Assembly: GCF_003610785.1 (NCBI RefSeq)
Contig: NZ_RAQQ01000026.1
Location: 1-64,000 of the forward strand
Length of the DNA stretch: 64,000 bases
Direction of reading: 5' to 3'
Origin: Micromonospora globbae
GTDB taxonomy: Bacteria > Actinomycetota > Actinomycetes > Mycobacteriales > Micromonosporaceae
In this document: piece by piece, positions 7,240 through 16,047 of the stretch
Layout: the number at the start of each line of letters is the position of its first letter
How positions within the stretch are numbered: the first letter of the stretch is position 1
Made by a program: the position numbers and the translations under genes
Notes under the pieces: model-generated
Told to the model about the DNA's origin: nothing
What the model saw: the letters and a program-made list of their open reading frames with translations, nothing else
Databases searched by the model: none

Positions 7240-8424
7240 GACCGCCTCCCGTTCCCTGGGCAGGTCGGGCGTGCGCGCGGGTCGCCGCCCGGCCGCGACG
7301 GCCGCGGCGGCCAGGCAGACACCGGCCGCCACGACGAGCGACGGACGGCCGCCCAGGACGACGGCGGCGGAGCCCAGCGGGGTGGCCAGCACCACGGGGC
7401 CGAACATCGCCGTGTTGGCCGTCGCGGACACCCGCCCGAGCATCGCCGGGGGCGTGTGGGTCTGGACGGCGGTGATCGCCGCGACCAGCGTCCAGGGCAG
7501 GCCCACGCCGCCGACCAGCGCCGCCCCGACGAGCGCCGGCGGCCACGGCAGGCAGCGGCCGAGGCAGGCGGCGGCGAACAGCAGGGTGCCCGCCACCGCC
7601 ACCCGCGCCGCGCCGTACCGGGACAGGAGCCGGCCGACGACCAGCCCTCCGGCGATCGACCCGGCGCCCTGGGCAGTCACGAGCACGCCGAGGAAGGTGC
7701 TCGGCAGGCCCAGGTCCCCGGTGACGACCGCGAACACCGCCGCGGTGGCGAAGCCCGACATGCCGATCGACACGGCGGCGAGCCCGACGGTCACCCGGGT
7801 CGCGCGCTGGCCGGCCAGGATCCGCAGTCCGGCGCGCACGCCCCCGGGCCGCCGCGGCGCGGGCGCGGCGGGCGCACGGGTCGGGCGCAGCGCCAGGTAG
7901 CCGACGGCCACCAGCACGGGCAGCGCCGCGCAGAGCAGGGCGACGGCCGGGCCGCCCCGCCACGCGTACAGGCCCGCGCCGACCGCCGGGGCGACCAGCT
8001 TCATCCCCTCCTGGGCGCTGGAGCGCCAGCCGTTGACGTGGGCGAGATCCTCCGGGGCCAGCACGGACGGCAGCAGCGCCGTCTCCCCCGCGTCGATGAG
8101 CAGGTAGCTGATCCCGTAGGCGAAAGAGACGGCGAAGACGAGCCAGCTCTGGCCGGGCCCGCGCACGGTCAGCAGGCTCAGCACGGCCGCGGCGAGGGCC
8201 AGGTTGGTGGCGACGAGCAGCGCTCGCCGGGGTACGCGGTCGAGCACGCCGCCGAGCCAGGGGCCGGCCAGTTGCGGCCCGTAGAGGAAGAGCCCGGCGA
8301 GAGCCGCGAGACCGGCGGACCCGGTGAGGTCGAGGACCCAGATGCCGCTCACCAGGTTCATGGCGCTGCCGCCGAGCCCGGACAGCAGTGACACCGCCAC
8401 GAACAGCGCCGCGTTACGCCGCAC
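7234..8424 (-). CDS. MFS exporter, EntS/MFS_3-like
   Basis: 396-residue major-facilitator protein with about twelve hydrophobic segments and no signal peptide. Start GTG 8424 has GGAGGATCC just upstream. The first helix (RRNAALFVAVSLLSGLGG) and the loop LDRVPRRALLVATN after helix 2 match drug/siderophore exporters of the EntS group. It presumably expels a small molecule by proton antiport; the substrate is unknown. Upstream lie a hairpin (8442-8456) and a 19-bp palindrome at 8501-8519 that also occurs before the adjacent regulator gene. Its induction by that regulator's ligand is therefore likely (inference). Confidence 0.85.
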   Translation of the reverse strand: MRRNAALFVAVSLLSGLGGSAMNLVSGIWVLDLTGSAGLAALAGLFLYGPQLAGPWLGGVLDRVPRRALLVATNLALAAAVLSLLTVRGPGQSWLVFAVSFAYGISYLLIDAGETALLPSVLAPEDLAHVNGWRSSAQEGMKLVAPAVGAGLYAWRGGPAVALLCAALPVLVAVGYLALRPTRAPAAPAPRRPGGVRAGLRILAGQRATRVTVGLAAVSIGMSGFATAAVFAVVTGDLGLPSTFLGVLVTAQGAGSIAGGLVVGRLLSRYGAARVAVAGTLLFAAACLGRCLPWPPALVGAALVGGVGLPWTLVAAITAVQTHTPPAMLGRVSATANTAMFGPVVLATPLGSAAVVLGGRPSLVVAAGVCLAAAAVAAGRRPARTPDLPREREAVR

Positions 8425-8500
8425 GGATCCTCCATGGGGTCGAGTCGGGACGACTCAGACCCTTGGAGTTGAGCGGACCCGATTCAATACCGGTCACGGC

Positions 8501-8519
8501 TGTCAACGCATTATTGACA
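8501..8519. promoter_or_regulatory. Operator copy 1, TGTCAA-N7-TTGACA, upstream of the MFS exporter
   Basis: TGTCAACGCATTATTGACA is an inverted repeat with TTGACA arms. One arm would double as a -35 box for the exporter, 77 bases before its start. It matches 16 of 19 bases of the palindrome at 8987-9005. It also overlaps the stop codon of the regulator gene. Confidence 0.7.
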
Positions 8520-8985
8520 GCGCGGCCTCCAGGCGGGCGGCGACGGCCCGGACCGGGCCCGGCAGGCCCGCCGTGCCGGCCGCGGCGAGGTCGGCGGCGA
8601 CGTGCCGGGCCAGCGTGTGCAGCGGACCGGGCTCCGCGTCGTGCGCGACCGCCACCGTGTCCCGGACGAGGGCCGCCCGCGCGAACCGGCCGTCCCACCG
8701 CCGGTCCGCGTCGATCCAGCGTTGCAGGTCGGCCACGACCCCGCGCAGCGCCACGACCTCGGGGGACCAGCCACGATCGAGGTCCCGTCGGCGTGCCCGC
8801 CGTGCCGCCACGAGACGCCGGCGCCGCTGCTCGGCCGCCTGCCGGCTCGCCATGCCCAGCGCCGAGGCGACCTGCGCCCAGGTCGCGCCGGCGTGCCGCG
8901 CCCGGTCGATGAGGTCCAGCTCCCGCTCGTCGAGACGCGCCCGCGCGTGGCGCAGGGCGCCCAACTCGTCCAGCTCGGCGTCCAC
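8503..8985 (-). CDS. Small helix-turn-helix regulator (HSP18-type/unclassified), probable repressor of itself and the MFS gene
   Basis: 160-residue cytosolic protein, start GTG 8985. Residues about 15-60 form the clear DNA-binding part: ERELDLIDRARHAGATWAQV then ASALGMASRQAAEQR, a helix-turn-helix common in actinomycete proteins sometimes called HSP18 regulators. The rest is helical with many Arg residues. TAGCGT lies 6 bases before the GTG, so the message may be leaderless. The palindrome at 8987-9005 covers this promoter and a near copy precedes the MFS gene downstream, the classic layout of an autoregulated repressor controlling its neighbour. The operator spacing TGTCA-N9-TGACA is the same as the published RheA box, but I cannot confirm homology. 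Confidence 0.72.
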   Translation of the reverse strand: MDAELDELGALRHARARLDERELDLIDRARHAGATWAQVASALGMASRQAAEQRRRRLVAARRARRRDLDRGWSPEVVALRGVVADLQRWIDADRRWDGRFARAALVRDTVAVAHDAEPGPLHTLARHVAADLAAAGTAGLPGPVRAVAARLEAALSIMR

Positions 8986-8986
8986 G

Positions 8987-9005
8987 TGTCAACGCTACAT
9001 TGACA
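8987..9005. promoter_or_regulatory. Operator copy 2, TGTCAA-N7-TTGACA, at the regulator start
   Basis: TGTCAACGCTACATTGACA begins 2 bases upstream of the regulator GTG and covers its putative -10 box (TAGCGT on the minus strand). Binding here would block initiation. It differs from the site at 8501-8519 only in three central bases. Confidence 0.7.
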
Positions 9006-9148
9006 CGCGCCGTCGGGTCGCTCCGGACCGCCTCCCCGTCCCGGCGGCTGCGGAGGGTGATCGTCGTCATGGCGATGATCCACCGGGGGCGGGCGTAGAT
9101 TCGGAGCCACCGGGCCGGCCGACGCCGCCCGCGGAGACGGAGGGTGGC

Positions 9149-10228
9149 ATGGCGGGTACGGCGCAGGCGCCGTTGCGGGTGGCGCTGCTGGGTTACGGGC
9201 TCGCGGGCCGGGTGTTCCACGCCCCGCTGATCGCCGCCACCCCCGGGCTCACACTGCACGCCGTCGTGACGCGCGACCCCGAGCGCCGCCAGCAGGTGCG
9301 GCGCGACCACCCGGACGCGCGCCTGGTCGACGACGCCGAGCTGCTGTGGCGTTCCCGGGACGCGCTCGACCTGGTCGTGGTCGCGACGCCGAACCGCCAG
9401 CACGTGGCGATGGCCCGGGCGGCGGTGGCCGCCGGTCTGGCGGTGGTCGTCGACAAGCCGCTCGCCGCGAACGCCGCCGAGGGGCGCGAGCTGGTCGACG
9501 AGGCGGCCCGCCGGGGCGTACCGCTGACCGTGTTCCAGAACCGGCGCTGGGACGGCGACTTCCTGACCGTGCGCCGGCTCGTCGAGCAGGGCGAGCTGGG
9601 GCGGGTGACGCGCTTCGAGTCGCGGTTCGAGCGGTGGCGGCCCTCGATCAAGCCGGGCTGGCGGGAGAGCGCCGCACCGGGCGAGGCCGGCGGCGCCCTC
9701 TACGACCTGGGCGCCCACCTCGTCGACCAGGCCGTGCAGCTGTTCGGGCCGCCCTCCCACGTCTACGCCGAGGTCGACCGCCGGCGAGCGGGCGCGGAGG
9801 TCGACGACGACGCGTTCGTGGCGCTGACCCACGCCGGCGGCGTCCGCTCCCACCTCTGGATGGGCGCCGTCACACCGCAGCTCGGCCCGCGCTTCCGCGT
9901 CCTCGGCGACCGTGCCGGATACACCAGCTACGGGCTGGACCCCCAGGAGGCCGCGTTGCGCGAGGGCCGCGGCCCGGGCACGCCCGGCTGGGGCGAGGTC
10001 ACGCCCGACCGGTACGGCCGGCTCGGCGTCGACGGCGACCTGCGCGCCGTGCCCACCGAGCGCGGCCGGTACGAGAGCTTCTACGAGCAGGTGGCCGCCG
10101 CGCTGCGCGGCGACGGCCCGATGCCGGTCGACCCGGCCGACGCCGTGGACACCGTCGCGCTCATCGAGCTGGCGCACCGCTCCGCCGCGGAGGGCGTCGT
10201 TCTTCCCGTACCGCCCCCGGCGCGCTGA
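9149..10228 (+). CDS. Gfo/Idh/MocA-family NAD(P)-dependent oxidoreductase
   Basis: 359 residues; start ATG 9149 behind GGAGACGGAGGG. The N-terminal Rossmann fold shows LRVALLGYGLAGRVFHAPLI, the nucleotide-binding start typical of YdgJ-like members. VVVDKPLAANAAEG contains the family EKP-type motif (here DKP) with the catalytic-site lysine. The C-terminal half (residues about 130-340) includes GGALYDLGAHLVDQAVQLFG, the conserved GG..D.G.H..D segment. It oxidises or reduces sugar-like or inositol-like substrates in the cytosol. It stands alone; the divergent partner is the small regulator. Substrate unknown. Confidence 0.9.
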   Translation: MAGTAQAPLRVALLGYGLAGRVFHAPLIAATPGLTLHAVVTRDPERRQQVRRDHPDARLVDDAELLWRSRDALDLVVVATPNRQHVAMARAAVAAGLAVVVDKPLAANAAEGRELVDEAARRGVPLTVFQNRRWDGDFLTVRRLVEQGELGRVTRFESRFERWRPSIKPGWRESAAPGEAGGALYDLGAHLVDQAVQLFGPPSHVYAEVDRRRAGAEVDDDAFVALTHAGGVRSHLWMGAVTPQLGPRFRVLGDRAGYTSYGLDPQEAALREGRGPGTPGWGEVTPDRYGRLGVDGDLRAVPTERGRYESFYEQVAAALRGDGPMPVDPADAVDTVALIELAHRSAAEGVVLPVPPPAR

Positions 10229-10268
10229 CCCGCCGCCGAGCGCCGGCTCCGCTAGCGTGCCCCGTCGG

Positions 10269-10287
10269 GGCTCCCGTGCCGGGAGCC
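10269..10287 (+). terminator. Short terminator-like hairpin after the oxidoreductase
   Basis: Perfect 8-bp stem GGCTCCCG/CGGGAGCC with a 3-base loop, 41 bases after the oxidoreductase stop and just before the ribosome site of the next gene. Confidence 0.5.
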
Positions 10288-10300
10288 GGAGGAGGGGCGG

Positions 10301-10992
10301 GTGCGCAGGGACACGGCGCGTGGGCGCCCCGCGGTGACCGCGACGGCCGACCGGTGGTCGGTGGCGGTGGGCCGGCAGGCCGGGCACCGACCGGCCCTGG
10401 ACTACTACGTGGTCCTCGACCGGCGCGGCGGGACCGGCGCCGCCGTCGAGGCGATCGTCGCCGAGGAGTTCGTCCGGGCCGGCGACGGGACGACGGTGGG
10501 CCTGCGGGGCGCGGGGTGGACCCCGTGGACCGGACCGAGGCGGAGGCCGTCCACCGCCGGCTCGGCGGCGGGCCGTTGCCGGACGAGCCGGTGCTCCGTA
10601 CCCGTCTCGCGGAGGTCGAGGTCTTCCCGGCCACGGCCCCGTTGCGGCTCGGCCCCGCGGACGCCCCCGAGGGATGCCACGAGCGGCGGGTCTACCGCGT
10701 GCTGTTCGCCGGGGACCTGCCCGCGCAGCGGGTGGCGGAGCTGGCCGAGCGGTGGCGACCGGCGGGCGGCGCGGCGGCGGCCGGTGTGCCGTCCGCCGGG
10801 CGGCGGCGCGTCCACGACGACCGGTTCGCCTGGGTCCTGCGCCGCGTCGGCGGCGGTGTCGCCTGGGCGGTCGACGTCACCGCCGACCTGGCGACCGCCG
10901 ACGACCGCACGGTGGGGCCGCTCCTGCACGAGCTGACCTCCGCCGTACGACTGTGCGGGCTCGTGCCGGTGACGACCGAACGCTTCGCCTGA
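10301..10992 (+). pseudogene. Unrecognised actinomycete protein, frame broken by one base
   Basis: A gene starts at GTG 10301 with an excellent GGAGGAGGGG site. Its first 75 residues (for example RPALDYYVVLDRRGG and AIVAEEFVRAGDGTTVGLRG) read well. The frame then turns into Arg/Ser-rich text, while the next frame continues sensibly (VDPVDRTEAEAVHRRLGGGP to LCGLVPVTTERFA, stop 10990-10992). Inserting one G in the GGGG run near 10527-10530 yields a continuous protein of 230 residues. No signal peptide or membrane span is visible and I do not recognise the family. The C-terminal part alternates strands and helices and has one late cysteine. Confidence 0.6.
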
Positions 10993-11043
10993 CCCGGCTG
11001 CGGCGGGACCGGGCCGGGTCGCCGCCACCCGGATACTGGCGGG

Positions 11044-11460
11044 ATGGGAGACGGACGCCGGATGCCCGCGCCGCGCCGGGTCCGGCTCGTCGTGGCGGCG
11101 TACCTGCTGGTGTTCGCGTACGGCACGGTGGTGCACGTCCTCCACCTGCTCACCGGGGGCCCGCGTCCCTACCCGTCGCTGCCGGCCTGGCTGGCGCTCT
11201 ACTTCACGTCGCTGACGGTGCTCGACCCGCTGGCCGCGGTGCTGCTGTGGCGGCGGCGGACGGCCGGGCTCGTGCTGGGCTGTGCCGTGCTGGTCACCGA
11301 CGCCGCGGCGAACGCGTACGCCAACTACGCGCTCGACCCCGCGCCGGGCGTCACGCCCGGACGGGTCGGGCAGGCGGTCATCACGCTGCTCGCGCTCGCC
11401 CTGGTCGGGGCGGCGCCGTGGCTGCGGTCCGACCGCCCGCCGTCGCCGCCGCGCTCCTGA
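11044..11460 (+). CDS. Small hypothetical membrane protein, four predicted helices
   Basis: 138 residues with four hydrophobic segments at about 14-34, 46-66, 72-92 and 104-124. The loop after the first segment is His/Pro-rich (VHVLHLLTGGPRPYP). Start ATG 11044 is weakly supported; ATG 11062 is an alternative. No family is recognised. It is preceded by the frameshifted gene on the same strand and converges on the FUSC-like gene. Confidence 0.6.
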   Translation: MGDGRRMPAPRRVRLVVAAYLLVFAYGTVVHVLHLLTGGPRPYPSLPAWLALYFTSLTVLDPLAAVLLWRRRTAGLVLGCAVLVTDAAANAYANYALDPAPGVTPGRVGQAVITLLALALVGAAPWLRSDRPPSPPRS

Positions 11461-11495
11461 CCACGGGCCGCCCCGCCACCGTGGCCGCCCCCGGC

Positions 11496-12680
11496 TCACC
11501 TCGTGCGGAACGAGCCGAACGCCCGCCGGATCAGCCGGTTCGCCTCCTCCTGCTTTATGCCGGCGGCCACGAGGAGATCGCTCGCCGTGGTCCGGACCTG
11601 GGCGACCACGACCGCACCGGAGAAGCCGACGCCGGCCCGGTAGGCGTCGCCCGCGTGGCGCACCGCCCGCAACGCCACCTCCCGCGCCTCGTCCGGTTCG
11701 TCGGCGGTGGTGAACTCCCGGTGCAGCACCCGGACGGCCTTCGCCAGCACGGACACCGCGGCGATCATCGCCTCCGGGATCGGCTCGCCGTCCTCGATGA
11801 GCGTCACGCTGCGACGGATCAACGTCCCGCTGTTGCGCGAAGCCCGGTCGACGGGCTCCACCGCCCGCGCGTACCGCCCCACCGGACCCTGCCGGTTGCC
11901 CCACCGCACCGGCGAGAGCGTGCTGGCCTCCTGCGCCGCCTGGACCGCCTCGCCGAACGCCCCCATCTCCGGCTTGTTCGCGCGCAACCGGTCGAGGGCC
12001 GCCTGGGGCGGCAGCGGCGTCGCGCCCGCGCAGCGCGTCCACGGTGGCGTCGAGCTGCGCGGCCAGCAGTTCAGCGCCGGCGAGGCCGCCCGGTTGATGA
12101 TGCGGAGCGGGTTGAGCGGCAGCAGCACCGCGGTGACCACCACCGACACCGCCCCGCCGATGAGGGCCGCCAGGAAGCGTGGAAACTCCAGGTTCTCCAC
12201 GGCGGGACTCAGCGTGACGATGAGCACGGCGGTCGCCGCGGACTGCACCATCACCGCCGGGCTGCCGCCAAGCAGCACGGCCGCGACGATCGACAGCACC
12301 ACGATGAGACCGAGCTGCCACCAGCCGGTCCCGACGAGATAGATCAGGATGTCGCCGACGAGCACGCCGAGCGAGACCCCGACGATCAGCTCGATCGTGC
12401 GGCGCAGCCGTTGCCCGACCGACGCGGCGAGCGCGATCACCGCGGAGATCGGCGCGAACACCGGCTGCGGGACGCGCAGCAGCCCGTCGGCCACCCACCA
12501 GGCGAGGGCCGCCGCGAGGCCCGCCTGCACGGCGAGCCCGGCTCCGGCACGGGTCCGCCGCAGCCGGTCCCGCAGAGATCCGGTCCACCGGTCGCGCAGC
12601 CGCGCGAGGACGGCGGACGCGCGGACGTACGCGAGCCCGCGCGTTCCGCCACCCTCCCTGCGCGCGTCGGCGTCGGCCAC
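11496..12680 (-). CDS. FUSC-family (aromatic acid exporter-like) membrane protein with a compensated double frameshift
   Basis: 394 residues, start GTG 12680, with a TAGATG -10-like box close upstream. Six hydrophobic segments in residues about 50-190 (AGLAAALAWWVADGL, PVFAPISAVIALAASVGQRL, and so on) match the FUSC/ArAE exporter fold; a helical cytosolic domain follows. Between residues about 204 and 225 the sequence turns anomalous (LNCWPRSSTPPWTRC). Read in the alternative frame the same DNA gives ELLAAQLDATVDALRGRD, the expected helix. One base seems missing near 12071-12072 and one extra in the GGGG run at 12005-12008, so the frame recovers. Function: probable efflux of aromatic acids or similar; divergent from the AfsR-like gene. 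Confidence 0.8.
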   Translation of the reverse strand: MADADARREGGGTRGLAYVRASAVLARLRDRWTGSLRDRLRRTRAGAGLAVQAGLAAALAWWVADGLLRVPQPVFAPISAVIALAASVGQRLRRTIELIVGVSLGVLVGDILIYLVGTGWWQLGLIVVLSIVAAVLLGGSPAVMVQSAATAVLIVTLSPAVENLEFPRFLAALIGGAVSVVVTAVLLPLNPLRIINRAASPALNCWPRSSTPPWTRCAGATPLPPQAALDRLRANKPEMGAFGEAVQAAQEASTLSPVRWGNRQGPVGRYARAVEPVDRASRNSGTLIRRSVTLIEDGEPIPEAMIAAVSVLAKAVRVLHREFTTADEPDEAREVALRAVRHAGDAYRAGVGFSGAVVVAQVRTTASDLLVAAGIKQEEANRLIRRAFGSFRTR

Positions 12681-12807
12681 GGCCGCATCTACCCTGCGCC
12701 GGCCGGATCAGTCGTCGCCCGACGAGCGATCGTCGGCGACCCGGCGGAGGTGGCGCGTACGGGACGCGAGGGCACGCCCTCGTGCCATCGGTGGCGGCTG
12801 GACGAGA

Positions 12808-15800
12808 ATGGGCGCCGTGCGGTTCGGGATTCTGGGCGCGACCAGGGCCCACACGGGTGACGGTCGCCGGCTCACGGTGGGCGGACCCCGGCTGCGCGCG
12901 CTGCTGGCCCTGCTGCTGCTCGACGCGGGGCGGGTGGTGCCCCGGGAACGCCTGATCGACGGCCTCTACGGCGCCGACCCGCCGGCCAACGTGACCAACG
13001 CCCTCCAGTCCCAGGTGTCCCGGCTGCGCCACGTGCTGTCGGCGGGCGCGGCCGACCCGGTCGAGTTCCACCCGGCCGGCTACCGGCTCGCCGTGGACCC
13101 GGACGACGTCGACGTGCACCGGTTCACGCGACTGGCCGACGCCGGGCGCGCCGCGCTCACCGGGGGCGACCACCGCCGCGCCGCCGCCCTGCTCCGGGAG
13201 GCGCTCGGGCTGTGGCGCGGTGAGCCCCTCGCCGACGTGGACGCGCCGTTCGCGCCCGCGGAGGCCGGCCGGCTGCGCGACCACCGGCTGGGCGCCGTCG
13301 AGGACCGGATCGAGGCGGACCTGGCCGCCGCCGGGACCGGCGTGGGGGACGTCCGGTCCCTCGTCACGGAACTGCGCGGCCTGGTCGCCGCCCACCCGTT
13401 TCGGGAACGGTTGCACGGCCAGCTCATGCGCGCCCTGCACGCCGACGGGCGCCGGGCCGAGGCGCTCGCGGCCTTCGCCGACCTGCGCCGCCTGCTCGCC
13501 GACGAGCTGGGCGCCGACCCCTCCCCCGAGCTGACGGCGCTGCACACCACGCTGCTGCGGCACGAGGACGCACCAGGGCCGGCCGCGCCGCCCCGACCGT
13601 CCCCGCTGCCCGGGCAGCTCACCAGCTTCGTCGGTCGAGAGGAGGAGCTGCGCCGGCTGGCCAGACTGCTCGGCGAGTCCCGGATCGTCACGCTGCACGG
13701 GCCCGGCGGCGCCGGGAAGACCCGGTTGGCCCTGGAGGCCGCGCAGCGCTACGCGGACGAGGTCCGCCTCGTCGAGCTGGCCGCGCTGCCGCCCGGGGCG
13801 CCGGTGGCCCCCGCCGTGCTGGCGGCGCTCGACCTGCGCGACACCCCGCTGCGCGTGCCGGGTGGTCCGCGTGACGTCACCGACCGGCTGGTGGCGGCGC
13901 TCGCCGACCGTCGGCTGCTGCTGGTGCTCGACAACTGCGAGCACGTCGTCGACGACGCGGCCCGGTTCACCGCCCGGCTGCTCGGCGCGGCGCCGGGGGT
14001 CCGCGTGCTCGCCACCAGCCGGGAACCGCTGGGCCTCACCGGTGAGGCGCTCTGCCCCGTCCTCGGCCTGCCGGTGCCGGGCGACACCGCGCCGCCCGAG
14101 CAGGCCCGCGCGTACGCCGCCGTGCGGCTCTTCGCCGAGCGCGCCGCCGACGTGGCACCGGACTTCACCCTCGACGCCGACACCGTGACCGAGGTGCTGC
14201 GCATCTGCCGTACGCTCGACGGCCTGCCGCTCGCCATCGAACTCGCCGCGGCGCGCCTGCGGGCGCTGCCCCTCGCGGAGGTGGCGGCCCGGTTGGACGA
14301 CCGGTTCCGGCTGCTGAACCGGGGCAGCCGGGTGGCCGCGCCGCGGCACCAGACGCTGCGCGCGGTGGTGCGGTGGAGCTGGGACCTGCTGGCCGAGCCC
14401 GAGCGGCGGCTGGCCCGCCGGCTGAGCGTCTTCGCCGGCAGCGCCGACCTGACGGCCGTGGAACGGATCTGCGCCCCGGTCGGCGCCGACGTCCTCGACG
14501 TGCTGACCGGCCTCGTGGAGAAGTCACTCGTCGAGTCGGGCGACGGACGGTTCCGGATGCTGGAGACGGTGCGCGCGTTCGCCGCCGAACGGCTCGCCGA
14601 GGCGGGCGAGGCCGACGAGGTGCGCCGCGCGCACGCCGCGTACCTCCTCGATCTCGCCCGTGCCGGCGACGGGGGGCTGCGCGGCCCGGCGCAGCTGGAC
14701 TGGCTGCGGCGCCTGGACGCGCACCGGGCCGACCTGCACGCCGTGCTGCGCCGGGCGGTCGACGACGGTGACGTCGGCACGGCCCTGCGGCTCGTCGCGG
14801 CGCTGTCCTTCTACTGGTGGCTGCGCGGCCTGCGCGGCGAGGGGGCGGCGCTGGCCGCCCGGCTGGTCGACCGGCTCGACGGCCCGCCGGCCGGGCTTCA
14901 GGAGGAGTACGCCGTCTGCCTGCTGGTCACCGCGCTCACCGGCGCCGGCGGCACGACGCCACCGGACGTCACGCCGGCCGGCATGATCCTGTGGGAACTC
15001 GGGCGGCCGCCCGCATACCCGTTCCTGCTCTACCTGTCCGGAACGGCCGTCGGGCCACCGTCGCGCGACTGGCTGTCGACGCACGGCGTCGGCGAGAGCC
15101 GGGAGTCGGTGCTCGGCGTCGACCCGTGGAGCCGGGCGATCGGGTCGGTCGGCACCGGCACGCTGGCGATGCTCGACGGCCGGTACGAGGAGGCCCGCGT
15201 CGAGCTGAGCGCCGGCCTCGACGGCTTCCGCGCCATCGGCGAGCGGTGGGGCATGATCCTCGCGCTGTCCAGCCTCGTCGAGGTCGCCTACCGGGTCGGT
15301 GATCCGTCCGCGGCCACCGCACCCATGGCCGAGGCCCTGCGGCTGGCGGGTGAGCTGGGGTCCGCACTCGACACGGCGGAGCTGTTGCGCGCCCGGGCGG
15401 AGGGGCGGCTCGGGGCCGGTGACCTGACCGGCGCGGAGGACGACTACCGGCGGGTGGTGGAGGTTGCCCAGCCGGCGGGTGCGCCCGAACTGGTGGCGGC
15501 GGCCCACCTCGGCCTCGGCGAGATCGCCCGGCGGCGCGGCGACCTGGAGGACGCCCGGCGGCTCTGCGAGCAGGCCCTCGCCGAGTGCCCGACCGGCTGG
15601 TTCGGCGCCGAGATGGTGCGGCTGGGGGCGCTGGTCACCCTCGGGCACGTCCACGCCGCGGCCGGCGAACCGGCGGCGGCCCGCGCCCTGTTCGTCGAGG
15701 TGCTCGGCGCGACCGCGGGCATCTGGGACCTGCCGACGCTCGCCGGGGCCGTGGAGGGGCTCGTCGGGCCGGTGCTCCGCCGGGGCGAGGAGGAACGGGC

Positions 15801-15981
15801 CGCACTGCTGCTCGGCGCCGTCGCGGCGGTGCAGCGGGACGGCGCGCAGGACGCCGCCTCGCAGGCGCCCGCCCACGCGGCGACCCGGGAACGGCTCGGC
15901 GCCGCCCGCTTCGACCGGCAGTTCCACCGGGGCGCCGCGCTCGACCGGGACGAGGCGCTGGCGCTGCTGACCACCGCCTGA
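12808..15981 (+). CDS. AfsR-type regulator: OmpR-like DNA-binding, BTAD, NB-ARC ATPase and TPR domains
   Basis: Large signal-integrating activator, 1057 residues from ATG 12808 (GTG 12817, giving MRFGILG, is equally likely). Residues about 1-95 are a winged helix (LRALLALLLLDAGRVVPRER) and 95-250 the bacterial transcriptional activation domain. From about residue 265 (TSFVGREEELRRLARLL) an NB-ARC/STAND ATPase begins, with Walker A GPGGAGKT and Walker B LLLVLDNCEH, followed by ATSREPLGLTGE. The C-terminal third consists of helical TPR-like repeats. Relatives act as switch proteins controlling secondary metabolism or nearby transporters. It lies 66 bases upstream of the DrrA/DrrB pair on the same strand, so it may control it. 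No biosynthetic genes are nearby. Confidence 0.9.
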   Translation: MGAVRFGILGATRAHTGDGRRLTVGGPRLRALLALLLLDAGRVVPRERLIDGLYGADPPANVTNALQSQVSRLRHVLSAGAADPVEFHPAGYRLAVDPDDVDVHRFTRLADAGRAALTGGDHRRAAALLREALGLWRGEPLADVDAPFAPAEAGRLRDHRLGAVEDRIEADLAAAGTGVGDVRSLVTELRGLVAAHPFRERLHGQLMRALHADGRRAEALAAFADLRRLLADELGADPSPELTALHTTLLRHEDAPGPAAPPRPSPLPGQLTSFVGREEELRRLARLLGESRIVTLHGPGGAGKTRLALEAAQRYADEVRLVELAALPPGAPVAPAVLAALDLRDTPLRVPGGPRDVTDRLVAALADRRLLLVLDNCEHVVDDAARFTARLLGAAPGVRVLATSREPLGLTGEALCPVLGLPVPGDTAPPEQARAYAAVRLFAERAADVAPDFTLDADTVTEVLRICRTLDGLPLAIELAAARLRALPLAEVAARLDDRFRLLNRGSRVAAPRHQTLRAVVRWSWDLLAEPERRLARRLSVFAGSADLTAVERICAPVGADVLDVLTGLVEKSLVESGDGRFRMLETVRAFAAERLAEAGEADEVRRAHAAYLLDLARAGDGGLRGPAQLDWLRRLDAHRADLHAVLRRAVDDGDVGTALRLVAALSFYWWLRGLRGEGAALAARLVDRLDGPPAGLQEEYAVCLLVTALTGAGGTTPPDVTPAGMILWELGRPPAYPFLLYLSGTAVGPPSRDWLSTHGVGESRESVLGVDPWSRAIGSVGTGTLAMLDGRYEEARVELSAGLDGFRAIGERWGMILALSSLVEVAYRVGDPSAATAPMAEALRLAGELGSALDTAELLRARAEGRLGAGDLTGAEDDYRRVVEVAQPAGAPELVAAAHLGLGEIARRRGDLEDARRLCEQALAECPTGWFGAEMVRLGALVTLGHVHAAAGEPAAARALFVEVLGATAGIWDLPTLAGAVEGLVGPVLRRGEEERAALLLGAVAAVQRDGAQDAASQAPAHAATRERLGAARFDRQFHRGAALDRDEALALLTTA

Positions 15982-16047
15982 CGAGGGACGCCGGGGCCGT
16001 CAGCGTCCGGTGCGCGGCCGGTCAGTGGCGGCGGTGAGGCTGCCGGC

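Noticed and set aside
10405..14349. Long minus-strand frame spanning four other genes
   Set aside because: It crosses several well-supported genes on both strands. Its only sensible stretch is the piece of the FUSC-like protein that falls into it through the double frameshift.
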